64,000 nt of DNA from Acinetobacter sp. ANC 3903 (GTDB taxonomy: Bacteria > Pseudomonadota > Gammaproteobacteria > Pseudomonadales > Moraxellaceae), in the NCBI RefSeq assembly GCF_002135315.1, contig NZ_NEGA01000001.1, forward strand, positions 124,001-188,000. The letters are read 5' to 3'. Below the pieces are notes generated by a model. That model was not told where the DNA came from. It did no database searches and saw only the letters and a list, made by a program, of their open reading frames with translations. The position numbers and the translations under genes were made by a program. Of the stretch, positions 53,579 through 62,093 are shown one piece after another; the stretch's first letter is position 1; each line of letters opens with the position of its first letter.

Positions 53579-54946
53579 ATGAAAATCGATTCTATTCAAC
53601 TCAAACACGCGCTTCATTTTGCCGATCTCAAGCTGAAATTTAACGACAAGCCCATCACCCTGATTCTAGGCGATCAAAGCTCTGGCAAAACCGGCATTTT
53701 AAAATTTACCTATCAGGCACTGACCTGGTTTGCGGCTCGCTATAAAGATTTGCGTGCGACCGGTGTGGTGATGCTGGATCAGGACATCATGTTTACCCGC
53801 CTGCAATCCAAAATTGATATTCGGGTTCATATTCCGCCCGATATTGGTACTTTAAATGCCTCTAGCGAAGCTGGAGACAAAACACTCACTGTGTGTGACT
53901 GGCAAATTTATAAAACCTTAAATAGTCATGGCATTGGCACCAGCAAGGCCGAAACCCAACAATTAGACAATCTGGTAGAACTGTATCATAACGCGCTCAA
54001 ACACGATCAGCTACAAGGTTTGCCCTTGATTGCCTATTACCCGGCAGAACGCTTTGTCAATGAAATGAACATTCAAAACAAGAATAATCCGGTGGTTTTT
54101 CAAACTTCACATGCCTATGAAATTTCCACCATTCCCTATACCACCTTTAGCCGTTTCTTTGAATGGTTTCGTGAAATTAGCGATATTGAAAATGCCCAGA
54201 TTGCGCAGCTGTTTCAGCAACTAGTATCAAACCCTTCCATTCAGAAGAATAAAGAAAATGATTTTTTGCAACATCTGGTGAATGCACAAAAACAAATGAA
54301 TGCGCCCAGTCTGGACGCTTTAAAACAGGCCTTAAGCACCGTTCTTCCTGATTTTGAAGATATTTATTTGCAATATCAGCCCAAATTACAACTGATGGTG
54401 AGTTATGCAGAAAAAACCATGCTCTATCAGCAGCTTTCCAACAGTGTCAAAAACTGGATCGCCTTGGTGGGAGATATCGTACGGCGCTTGTGCCTGCTCA
54501 ATCCCAACAGTTTATATCCCTGTCTGGAAGGCGATGGCATTTTACTGATTGATGCGATTGATCACCAGCTGGATCAAAATACTTCGCAAGTGATTTTACA
54601 GCGCCTGCATCAGGCTTTTCCGCGTCTGCAAATTATTGCCACCGGCAACCGTACCGAATTACTGGAACATGCCACTGAATATCAATGCTTAAAACTGGAA
54701 AATAAACAGCTGTTTGATATGCAGCTACAGCCTTTGCAGGAAAAGTTTGACACCATTTATGAGAACCTGGTGTTTAATGAAGAAGTGATTGAAACCGACA
54801 CTTTAACTGAACCTGAATTGGAAAGTATCACTCCACAAAGCCTGTTAGAACAGATTCAACAGCATTTAAATGGTGAACAGCAAACCGAATTGCTGCGTTT
54901 AATTCAACAACAGGATGATACATCTTCTCCCCATCCTTTGCCTTGA
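53579..54946 (+). CDS. SMC/ABC-type ATPase with degenerate catalytic motifs (COG3950-like)
   Basis: A 455-residue protein. Walker A GDQSSGKTGILKF is at residues 31-43 in a RecF-like N-terminus (MKIDSIQLKHALHFADLKLKF). A mid-region of ~200 helical residues follows. The C-terminal lobe keeps the outline of COG3950-like ATPases but with changed key residues: the signature is LSNS (286-289) instead of LSDG/LSGG; Walker B reads ILLIDAID (321-328), with Ala at 326 where catalytic Glu is normal; the switch-histidine position is in TGNR (355-358) instead of TTHS. ATP hydrolysis may be lost while nucleotide binding is kept. No TOPRIM or HNH domain is seen. A glutamine-rich tail ends the protein. Confidence 0.78.
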   Translation: MKIDSIQLKHALHFADLKLKFNDKPITLILGDQSSGKTGILKFTYQALTWFAARYKDLRATGVVMLDQDIMFTRLQSKIDIRVHIPPDIGTLNASSEAGDKTLTVCDWQIYKTLNSHGIGTSKAETQQLDNLVELYHNALKHDQLQGLPLIAYYPAERFVNEMNIQNKNNPVVFQTSHAYEISTIPYTTFSRFFEWFREISDIENAQIAQLFQQLVSNPSIQKNKENDFLQHLVNAQKQMNAPSLDALKQALSTVLPDFEDIYLQYQPKLQLMVSYAEKTMLYQQLSNSVKNWIALVGDIVRRLCLLNPNSLYPCLEGDGILLIDAIDHQLDQNTSQVILQRLHQAFPRLQIIATGNRTELLEHATEYQCLKLENKQLFDMQLQPLQEKFDTIYENLVFNEEVIETDTLTEPELESITPQSLLEQIQQHLNGEQQTELLRLIQQQDDTSSPHPLP

Positions 54947-55186
54947 CTGAAAAGATTGAATTTAATTCAAAAAATTTTCAATCTTAAAAACACTCCGTTC
55001 TGGGGCATGGTCTGGCTTAACACGCTGCGCCCCTTTTGCATGGACAGGCGTATAATAAACAGGGTTTGTTGACACTTCGTCTATGTTTGCAACATATACG
55101 TCTCATGCTCAATTTTAGCCTGCAGCACAAGCCATTTATGAAATGTCGACCAACCCTTGTGTGTGCGCAAAAATAATTGATGTTGT
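54947..55186. other. gene-free stretch upstream of the mnh operon
   Basis: It holds an AAGATTGAA/TTCAATCTT inverted repeat just after the ATPase gene and a GGGGC/GCCCC hairpin ending in TTTT (about 54999-55038) that may end its transcript. A TATAAT (55051-55056) and a TTGACA (55069-55074) are isolated promoter-like boxes without good partners. No coding frame is seen. Confidence 0.4.
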
Positions 55187-55215
55187 TTTACTCATGTCAA
55201 AAGATCATGTATATT
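55187..55215 (+). promoter_or_regulatory. promoter of the mnh (Mrp) operon
   Basis: TTTACT (55187-55192), 17 bases, TATATT (55210-55215). The transcript would begin near 55222, giving a leader of about 180 bases. Confidence 0.5.
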
Positions 55216-55224
55216 TAAAGTTTA

Positions 55225-55247
55225 ATAGTAAAATCCGATTTTACTAT
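55225..55247 (+). promoter_or_regulatory. perfect inverted repeat at the start of the mnh transcript
   Basis: ATAGTAAAAT (55225-55234) and ATTTTACTAT (55238-55247) around CCG. It sits directly on the predicted transcript start, so it could be an operator or a 5' protective hairpin. Confidence 0.5.
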
Positions 55248-55403
55248 GACTTTTTACAGGTTGCGCAACACAGCTTGTTTTTCATTTTTTAACTCAAACC
55301 GGCTTTCAAGATTGAGAAGTTTGGATGGCTCTTTGCAGTCCTGTAATCCTTGAAAGATAAGATTCACGCTTAGGTTTTTATCACCTAACTCACGACTTTG
55401 GAT

Positions 55404-58235
55404 ATGAGTGTGCTACCGATTATTATCTTGTTACCGTTAATACTAGGCACAACCCTTGTCTCGTGGCTGAAATTTTCACGCGGGGTGACGGCCTTAGCCG
55501 CTATAGGGGTCAGCCTCAGTAGTCTGACCCTGTTACTGATGCAAGCTAAAGATGTGTTTAATGGCGGAACAGTCACACAAACTTGGGCCTGGCTACCCCA
55601 ACTCGGTATCGATTTAAGTTTTCGTCTGGATGCCTTAGGCCTGTTATTTTGCTTGCTGATTAGCGGTATCGGAACGCTAATTTATATCTATGCCTATTAT
55701 TATTTAAACCCTAGAAACTCCCTGAGCAAACTGTATCTTTTGCTAATGCTGTTCATGGCCTCCATGCTCGGCATATCACTTTCTAATAATTTAATTTTAC
55801 TGCTTATTTTCTGGGAGCTCACCAGTATTTCCTCCTTCCTGCTGGTCGGTTACTGGAATAATTATGAAGCGGCACAACGTGGTTCACGTATGGCGCTCAC
55901 CATTACCGGCATGGGTGGTTTGGCTATGCTAGGCGGTTTCATTCTGTTAGGTCAAATGACCGGAACCTACCAGATTGACCAGATCCTTACGATGAAAGAT
56001 CAAATTCAGAATCATTCATTATTTGTTCCAGCTTTATTGCTGATTTTAACTGGAGCCTTTACCAAAAGTGCCCAGTTTCCGTTCCATTTCTGGCTACCGA
56101 ATGCCATGGCAGCACCGACCCCGGTTTCTGCCTATTTACACTCTGCCACCATGGTCAAAGCCGGAATTTTCCTGCTGGCCCGTTTTATCCCGATTTTTGT
56201 CGGTGCCGCGCTGTATCACAATATTGTGACTTTCGTGGGCTTGTTCACCTTATGTATGGCTGCCTTTTTTGCCATTTTCAAGGAAGACTTAAAAGGCTTG
56301 CTGGCCTATTCCACCATCAGTCATTTAGGTCTGATTGTGTGCTTGTTGGGGATTGGCTCACCCCTAGCGATTGCTGCCGCCATTTTCCATATTATTAACC
56401 ATGCCACCTTTAAAGCTGCCCTATTCATGATTGCCGGGATCATTGACCATGAAACCGGAACCCGTGATTTGCGTAAACTCAGCGGTATCTGGCAGTTGCT
56501 GCCCTTTACTGCGACCCTGACCATGATCACGGCTGCCTCTATGGCCGGTGTACCCTTGACCAATGGTTTCCTATCCAAGGAAATGTTCTTTACTGAACTT
56601 TTGGCCAACCTGTCCGGCCCAGCACTGATTTTTTCTGCGATTGCCGCAACGCTGGCCGGAATTTTCGCAGTGACCTATTCAGTACGTTTGGTACATGGGG
56701 TATTTTTTGATGGACCTGTAGGCTCGCAGGTACCCAACCACAAAGTTCATGAACCCCCTTTCGGCATGCGCTTACCTGCAATACTGCTGGCAGTTTTATG
56801 TATTTTGGTCGGTTTTGCACCTGCCCTGCTGGTGGAAAACATTGTTAATTCAACTGCACGTGCCAGCACTCAGATGCCTGACTTTACCGGTACCCATTTA
56901 GCCATCTGGCATGGTTTTAACCTGCCTTTGCTGATGAGTGCCATTGCGTTATTCGGCGGAATCATTTTCTATTTTGCTTTGGCCAAAAGCGGTCGCATTC
57001 GGGAAATTGATCTTGATCCTATCTTGGGCAAATTTCAGGGCAAAGTGCTGTTTGATTTATTTCTCAAGCACCTGTTACTCAGTTCACGTAAGTTCAAGCG
57101 TCAAACTGAAAATGGCTCACTGCAAAGCTACCTGATGTGGATTGTACTGTTCAGTGCCGCTTTGCTGAGCATGCCTTTTATCCATCAAGGTCTGACCACT
57201 GGCACACGTGAACTTACCCACGCCCCTGCAATTGCCATTGTACTATGGCTGCTCTTGTTCTCGGCCTGCTGGATGATGCTGTGGTTCCATCATGAACGGA
57301 TCAAGGCGGTACTGATTAGCGGCGCAGTAGGTCTTGTCGTTACACTGGTTTTTGTGACCCTTTCTGCCCCTGATCTGGCCTTAACCCAAATCACGGTCGA
57401 CGTGGTTACTACTGTACTGCTACTGATGAGCCTCTCCTTGCTGCCACAGCTCACGCCTTATGAATCCAGCGTTTCGCAGCGCTGGCGCGACGCACTGATT
57501 GCCATTGGCGGTGGTCTGGGCATAGGCTGGATTAGCTGGCTGATCTTGACCCGTGACCACAATTCAATTTCATGGTTCTTTATGCAACAGTCGCTCCCCC
57601 TCGGTGGCGGCTCCAATGTGGTCAACGTGATTCTGGTCGACTTCCGTGGTTTCGATACCTTCGGCGAAATTACCGTACTCGGTATTGCTGCTGTAGGAGC
57701 ACTTTGTCTCATGGATGGCATGCGTGCACACGGTACCACCATCACACAGGGACTGACTTACCGCTTTAATCCTTCTCCGTTGATGTTCCGTATTACCGCA
57801 TCGTGGGTATTGCCTTTGGCACTGGTAGTGAGCCTGTATATCTTCCTGCGCGGACATAACCTGCCGGGTGGTGGATTTATTGCCGGTCTCATTACCGCTT
57901 TGGCGCTGGTGATTCAATACATTGCCTTAGGCCAGGACCAGGCTGAACAGATGCTAAAAGCCAAATCAGGCCGCTTATATGAAATCTGGATTGGTTCAGG
58001 TCTAAGCATTGCAGGACTGACCGGACTCGCTGCCTGGTTCTGGGGACGTCCATTCCTGACCAGCGCCCATGTGTATATCGCTCCGCCCCTGTTGGGAGAT
58101 ATCCATCTAGCATCTGCGGCATTATTTGATGTCGGTGTCTATGTCACCGTGGTGGGTGCCACCATGTTGATGATTTCAGTCTTGGGTGACTCGCGCCACT
58201 CCAGCATGTCTGGTCCGGTATTGAAAGGGGAATAA
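55404..58235 (+). CDS. mnhA: Mrp Na+/H+ antiporter fused subunit A-B (MnhA/PhaAB)
   Basis: A 943-residue membrane protein. Residues ~1-780 are the NuoL-like MrpA part (WELTSISSFLLVGYWNNYEAA, SAQFPFHFWLPNAMAAPTPV, YLHSATMVKAGIFLLAR, LAYSTISHLGLIV, SMAGVPLTNGFLSKEMFF), with the MrpA-specific C-terminal extension (LALTQITVDVVTTVLLLMSL). Residues ~790-940 are an MrpB domain (LPGGGFIAGLITALALVIQY). The A-B fusion marks the six-gene group 2 (Pha-type) system. The start codon region is weak: ATG 55404 or TTG 55398. Confidence 0.95.
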   Translation: MSVLPIIILLPLILGTTLVSWLKFSRGVTALAAIGVSLSSLTLLLMQAKDVFNGGTVTQTWAWLPQLGIDLSFRLDALGLLFCLLISGIGTLIYIYAYYYLNPRNSLSKLYLLLMLFMASMLGISLSNNLILLLIFWELTSISSFLLVGYWNNYEAAQRGSRMALTITGMGGLAMLGGFILLGQMTGTYQIDQILTMKDQIQNHSLFVPALLLILTGAFTKSAQFPFHFWLPNAMAAPTPVSAYLHSATMVKAGIFLLARFIPIFVGAALYHNIVTFVGLFTLCMAAFFAIFKEDLKGLLAYSTISHLGLIVCLLGIGSPLAIAAAIFHIINHATFKAALFMIAGIIDHETGTRDLRKLSGIWQLLPFTATLTMITAASMAGVPLTNGFLSKEMFFTELLANLSGPALIFSAIAATLAGIFAVTYSVRLVHGVFFDGPVGSQVPNHKVHEPPFGMRLPAILLAVLCILVGFAPALLVENIVNSTARASTQMPDFTGTHLAIWHGFNLPLLMSAIALFGGIIFYFALAKSGRIREIDLDPILGKFQGKVLFDLFLKHLLLSSRKFKRQTENGSLQSYLMWIVLFSAALLSMPFIHQGLTTGTRELTHAPAIAIVLWLLLFSACWMMLWFHHERIKAVLISGAVGLVVTLVFVTLSAPDLALTQITVDVVTTVLLLMSLSLLPQLTPYESSVSQRWRDALIAIGGGLGIGWISWLILTRDHNSISWFFMQQSLPLGGGSNVVNVILVDFRGFDTFGEITVLGIAAVGALCLMDGMRAHGTTITQGLTYRFNPSPLMFRITASWVLPLALVVSLYIFLRGHNLPGGGFIAGLITALALVIQYIALGQDQAEQMLKAKSGRLYEIWIGSGLSIAGLTGLAAWFWGRPFLTSAHVYIAPPLLGDIHLASAALFDVGVYVTVVGATMLMISVLGDSRHSSMSGPVLKGE

Positions 58236-58236
58236 A

Positions 58237-58602
58237 ATGATTAGTCTCGAATTTTTACTGGCCTCTGCCATTGGCTTACTCACTGCAACAGGCATTTACC
58301 TGATCTTGCGTGCCCGTACTTTTCCTGTGGTTTTAGGATTGGCGATGATTGGTTATGCGGTCAATTTATTCCTGTTTGCCATGGGACGCATTCAGGTCAA
58401 TGCACCAGCTGTCCTGACTGAAACCAGCAAGGCTACCGATCCTCTACCTCAAGCTCTGGTGTTGACTGCCATTGTGATTGGCTTTGCTACCACCGCCTTT
58501 ATTGTACAACTGGCTTTGCGCAGCCGTTATGAAACCGGAACCGATCACGTCGATGCAAAAGAAGAAATCAACCCGATTGACTCGCGTGAGGATGAGCCTT
58601 AA
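58237..58602 (+). CDS. mnhC: Mrp antiporter subunit C
   Basis: A 121-residue NuoK-like protein with three transmembrane segments (SAIGLLTATGIYLILRA, VVLGLAMIGYAVNLFLF, ALVLTAIVIGFATTAFIVQ) and the ADPLPQALVLTAIVI-type motif, here DPLPQALVLT. The charged C-terminus is short. It starts one base after mnhA and overlaps mnhD by one base. Confidence 0.95.
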   Translation: MISLEFLLASAIGLLTATGIYLILRARTFPVVLGLAMIGYAVNLFLFAMGRIQVNAPAVLTETSKATDPLPQALVLTAIVIGFATTAFIVQLALRSRYETGTDHVDAKEEINPIDSREDEP

Positions 58603-60410
58603 TGAATGCGATCCTCCAGTTCTGGACTGAACATACCCCGATCTTTAGCATTTTAATTCCGGCATTTACCGGCTTTTTGCTGGTTCTTTTAGGCAATCCC
58701 GGGCCAGGTTCATTATCCCGTGATTGGCGACAGCCTTGGCGTCGCGGCATTAGTTATGTCTCGTCAATACTGGGATTAAGCACTGCGATAGTATATTTAA
58801 TATTCGCTAGCAGCGGGCAAATTAGCACCTACAATCTCAGTGAGTGGTCTGCACCATTCGGAATTGTGCTGGTTCTGGATCAGCTTTCTGCCCTGATGCT
58901 GGTGCTGACCTATGCCCTGGCTACACCGATCTTATGGTTTGCCAGTCATGCATGGGATGCAAAAGGGCGTTATTTCCATGCCATGTTCCATTTTTTACTC
59001 ATGGGCTTATGTGGCGCATTTCTGACAGGCGATTTATTTAACTTATTTGTATTCTTTGAAATCCTGTTGATGGCCTCTTATGTCTTGCTGCTCCATGGAC
59101 AAGGCAAGGCACGTTTTCAGCTCGGCATTCATTATGTCACCATCAACCTCCTGGCCTCTGCACTATTCCTGATTGGTCTGGGCATGATCTACGGCAGTGT
59201 CGGCAGTTTAAATATGGCCGATGTCGCCCGTTTAATCCCGCTGTTAGAACCAGATCAGCATACACTGGCGGTTGCAGGTGGCTTGCTGCTCTTTGTGGTC
59301 TTTGGCATCAAGGCTGCCATGTTGCCGGTAGGCTTCTGGCTGCCAAAAACCTATGCCGTTGCCACCACTCCCGTGGCTGCTATTTTCACCATCATGACCA
59401 AAGTCGGCATTTATGCCATTCTTCGAGTCAATGGCACGATTTTTGATGACCAATTAAGTCAGAGTATTCTGGCAAACTGGTTACTTCCAATCGGTTTAGC
59501 CACCTCAGTCTATGGCGTGATTGGCGCCATTGGAGCCGAACGTTTACGCCGTTTTGTCGGCTTTATGATTTTATCCTCCATCGGTACCCTGCTGATTGCC
59601 ATTTCACTGTTTAATACTTTGGCTTGGGCTGCAGGACTGTACTATCTGGTTCATAGCACCATTATTGGCGCTGCGTTTTATCTGCTCTCGGGCTGGATTA
59701 CTTCACAACGCGGTGAATTCAAAGATCATTTCAATATTGCTCCGAAAATAAAACAGCAAAAAGCGGTGTCATTGACCTTCTTTTTGATTGCTTTAATGAT
59801 GGCGGGTTTACCACCTTTTAGTGGCTTTTTAGGCAAGGTTTTTATCTTGCAGGCGACTTCGCATTCCTCTTATCAGGGCATTATTATTGCAGTCGTGTTA
59901 TTGGTGAGTTTGCTCAGTATCATTGCCTTTACCCGGGTTGGCTTCATTCTGTTCTGGCGCGCCAGCAAACCTGAAGATCACCCGGAAACTGAAGAATTTA
60001 AAGCTTATCAGGCCCTACCCGATCGAGCCCCTGCACGCAATGACAAAACCATTTATCTGCTGTTGTCAGGCTTGGTGCTGTATATGGTTGGCGCAAATCC
60101 AATTCAGCAATATATGTTCAAAACGGCTGAACAAATCCAGAACAATGGCTTATATGAACAGGTTATTTTACATAGAGATAATCTGCATCAAGTGATTAGC
60201 GTGCAGCCTTATCATCCTGATAATTTACCTGAAACCAAATATGGTGGTGAAACGGTTGATCCTAATGCCCATCTGATTCCTTACATTATCTCTGAAGATA
60301 CGCTCGAAGGTGAGCACATTTCAGAATATAAGCAACGCCAGATCAGGCAGCAGCAAGACCAGCAAGCCGCTGATCCGGATGATGCCAAACTCAAGCCTAT
60401 GGAGCCTTAA
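58602..60410 (+). CDS. mnhD: Mrp antiporter subunit D
   Basis: A 602-residue NuoN/NuoM-like proton-translocating subunit (FVFFEILLMASYVLLLHGQ, KAAMLPVGFWLPKTYAVATTPV, GLPPFSGFLGKVFIL). The membrane part ends near residue 505. The following ~95 residues are a hydrophilic extension rich in Q, D, E and P (ending QQQDQQAADPDDAKLKPMEP), longer than I expect for MnhD (about 500 residues). Start overlaps the mnhC stop (ATGA-like coupling). Confidence 0.95.
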   Translation: MNAILQFWTEHTPIFSILIPAFTGFLLVLLGNPGPGSLSRDWRQPWRRGISYVSSILGLSTAIVYLIFASSGQISTYNLSEWSAPFGIVLVLDQLSALMLVLTYALATPILWFASHAWDAKGRYFHAMFHFLLMGLCGAFLTGDLFNLFVFFEILLMASYVLLLHGQGKARFQLGIHYVTINLLASALFLIGLGMIYGSVGSLNMADVARLIPLLEPDQHTLAVAGGLLLFVVFGIKAAMLPVGFWLPKTYAVATTPVAAIFTIMTKVGIYAILRVNGTIFDDQLSQSILANWLLPIGLATSVYGVIGAIGAERLRRFVGFMILSSIGTLLIAISLFNTLAWAAGLYYLVHSTIIGAAFYLLSGWITSQRGEFKDHFNIAPKIKQQKAVSLTFFLIALMMAGLPPFSGFLGKVFILQATSHSSYQGIIIAVVLLVSLLSIIAFTRVGFILFWRASKPEDHPETEEFKAYQALPDRAPARNDKTIYLLLSGLVLYMVGANPIQQYMFKTAEQIQNNGLYEQVILHRDNLHQVISVQPYHPDNLPETKYGGETVDPNAHLIPYIISEDTLEGEHISEYKQRQIRQQQDQQAADPDDAKLKPMEP

Positions 60411-60412
60411 GC

Positions 60413-60934
60413 ATGCGAAAAACATCGTTTTGGGAAAACTGGCTGCCTCATCCCTTTGTTTCGGTAATTGTGGCCTTAAGCTGGGTCATGCTGTCACATA
60501 GCCTTGATCCGGCAACCTTGCTCATGGCCTTATTGCTGGGAATTGCCATTCCACGTTTAGTCAAACCTTTTATTAGTCATACCCCTAATATTCACTGGAT
60601 TTTGGCCGTAAAATTATTCTTTGTGGTGTTATGGGATATTATTGTCTGTAATATTAAAGTGGCCAAATTGGTACTTGGCCCCCCCCATAAACTACATCCC
60701 AAATGGTTTCGTGTGCCTTTGGAAACTCAGCATGAACAGGTTAATGTTCTGCTGGCACTGATTATTACCACCACCCCGGGTACGGTAACTGCAGGGATTG
60801 ATGATGATCGTGGCGATATTCTGGTGCATGCTTTAAGTACCGATAATGCCGAAATTGATATTCTCGAAATTAAAACCCGTTATGAAAAAGCACTGATCGA
60901 AATCTTTGATGTGGAATTAGGAGAAGATTCATGA
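60413..60934 (+). CDS. mnhE: Mrp antiporter subunit E
   Basis: A 173-residue subunit with an N-terminal membrane domain (HPFVSVIVALSWVMLSHSL, LLMALLLGIAIPRLV, AVKLFFVVLWDIIVCNIKVA) and a soluble C-terminus containing the conserved ALIITTTPGTVTAGIDDD. It begins two bases after mnhD and overlaps mnhF by four bases. Needed for assembly of the complex. Confidence 0.95.
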   Translation: MRKTSFWENWLPHPFVSVIVALSWVMLSHSLDPATLLMALLLGIAIPRLVKPFISHTPNIHWILAVKLFFVVLWDIIVCNIKVAKLVLGPPHKLHPKWFRVPLETQHEQVNVLLALIITTTPGTVTAGIDDDRGDILVHALSTDNAEIDILEIKTRYEKALIEIFDVELGEDS

Positions 60935-61206
60935 GTATTTTGCCTTATGCACTTGGTCTGTGTATGGTCGCAATCACTGTTTCTATGTTTCTTTGCCTGG
61001 TTCGTATGGTGATGGGGCCATCCATCGTAGATCGGCTTTTAGCACTGGATACCCTGTTTCTGAATGCAACCTGTCTGGTGGTCATTCTGGGCCTTTATTG
61101 GGCCAGTACCTCCTTATTTGAAGGCGCGCTTCTGGTGGCCATGCTGGGATTCGTTTCTACCGCAGCCCTGGCACGCTACTTTACCACTGGTCATGTGATC
61201 GATTAG
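60931..61206 (+). CDS. mnhF: Mrp antiporter subunit F
   Basis: A 91-residue, three-segment membrane protein. VRMVMGPSIVDRLLALDTL is the family motif, followed by ATCLVVILGLYWASTSLFEGALLVAMLGFVSTAALARY (quoted as a stretch of two segments). It overlaps mnhE by four bases, consistent with coupling. Confidence 0.93.
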   Translation: MSILPYALGLCMVAITVSMFLCLVRMVMGPSIVDRLLALDTLFLNATCLVVILGLYWASTSLFEGALLVAMLGFVSTAALARYFTTGHVID

Positions 61207-61217
61207 GAGCTACAGCA

Positions 61218-61616
61218 ATGCAACTTGTCATGGAAATTCTGGTCTCGATTTTTTTATTGATTGGCTCCTTCTTCATGCTGGTGGGTGGTATTGGTATGGT
61301 GCGCCTGCCCGATTTATTCATGCGCCTACATGCACCGACCAAGTCCAGTACCTTGGGACTTGGCAGCTTCTTAATTGCCGCCATGATTTTTTCAGCCTTT
61401 CAGGGACGTTTTGGTTTTGCCGAACTGTTGCTGACTTTACTGGCGTTCATTACTGCGCCCGTATCTGCAAACCTGATGGCACAGGCCGCACTGCATTTAC
61501 GTTTACGTTCAACCAGTGGTGAAGTGCCGGAAGCGCTAGATCGTCCCTTACCCTGGCAACGTACCCGACGCCGTAATCCAAAAGCAGAAAAAGACTCACA
61601 TGATGATCTGGCCTGA
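61218..61616 (+). CDS. mnhG: Mrp antiporter subunit G
   Basis: A 132-residue, three-segment protein with FMLVGGIGMVRLPDLFMRLH and APTKSSTLGLGSFLIAA, the MnhG signature, and ITAPVSANLMAQAAL. The basic C-terminal tail (PWQRTRRRNPKAEK) is cytoplasmic. It is last in the operon, with a terminator 36 bases on. Confidence 0.95.
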   Translation: MQLVMEILVSIFLLIGSFFMLVGGIGMVRLPDLFMRLHAPTKSSTLGLGSFLIAAMIFSAFQGRFGFAELLLTLLAFITAPVSANLMAQAALHLRLRSTSGEVPEALDRPLPWQRTRRRNPKAEKDSHDDLA

Positions 61617-61652
61617 AATCGGCTCATTTTGAGTAGAATTGACTGCCATAAA

Positions 61653-61683
61653 AAAAGCCACCCTAAGGTGGCTTTTCTTTTTT
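61653..61683. terminator. terminator between mnhG and rbfA
   Basis: AAAAGCCACC (61653-61662) and GGTGGCTTTT (61667-61676), loop CTAA, with A and T flanks on both sides. It serves the converging mnh and infB-rbfA units. Confidence 0.9.
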
Positions 61684-61688
61684 AGCAA

Positions 61689-62093
61689 TTATTCATCATC
61701 TTGCTTTGCTTCAGCAGGCGGTAAATCCTTCACTGCTTCAGCAATCAGACCAAACATATAGTTACCATATGCGTTGGTTTTGTCGTAATGGAAACGCAAG
61801 CGAGGCGTTACACGTGTCTTGATACGACGACTGAGTTCGTGACGCAAGAAACCAGAAGCCTTATTTAAAACTTCTAAGGTCTCTTTGTTCGCTACTTCAC
61901 TTTGCTCATCGCCCAGCTCACGACCCATCACGGTTACATAAACTTCGGCATATCCTAAATCTGGGCTAACTTTAACCGCAGAGATGGTCACTAGACCACC
62001 TAAGCGTGGATCTTTCAGCTCTTGGCGAATCAGTTCAGACAATTCTCGCTGAACTGAGTCTCCCATACGCTTCAGACGTTGACTACCCGCCAT
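61689..62093 (-). CDS. rbfA: ribosome-binding factor A
   Basis: A 134-residue 30S maturation factor, starting [20 protein letters not shown]. The KH-like domain has LVTISAVKVSPDLGYAEVYV and the ending RIKTRVTPRLRFHYDKT. The acidic tail is short. It overlaps the infB stop by one base (TAATG), the usual infB-rbfA coupling. Confidence 0.96.
   Translation of the reverse strand: MAGSQRLKRMGDSVQRELSELIRQELKDPRLGGLVTISAVKVSPDLGYAEVYVTVMGRELGDEQSEVANKETLEVLNKASGFLRHELSRRIKTRVTPRLRFHYDKTNAYGNYMFGLIAEAVKDLPPAEAKQDDE

Noticed and set aside
52037..54946. Calling the helicase/ATPase pair a Gabija or Septu defence system
   Set aside because: No TOPRIM (Gabija) or HNH partner (Septu) is visible and the ATPase catalytic residues are changed; the likeness is kept only as a hypothesis.
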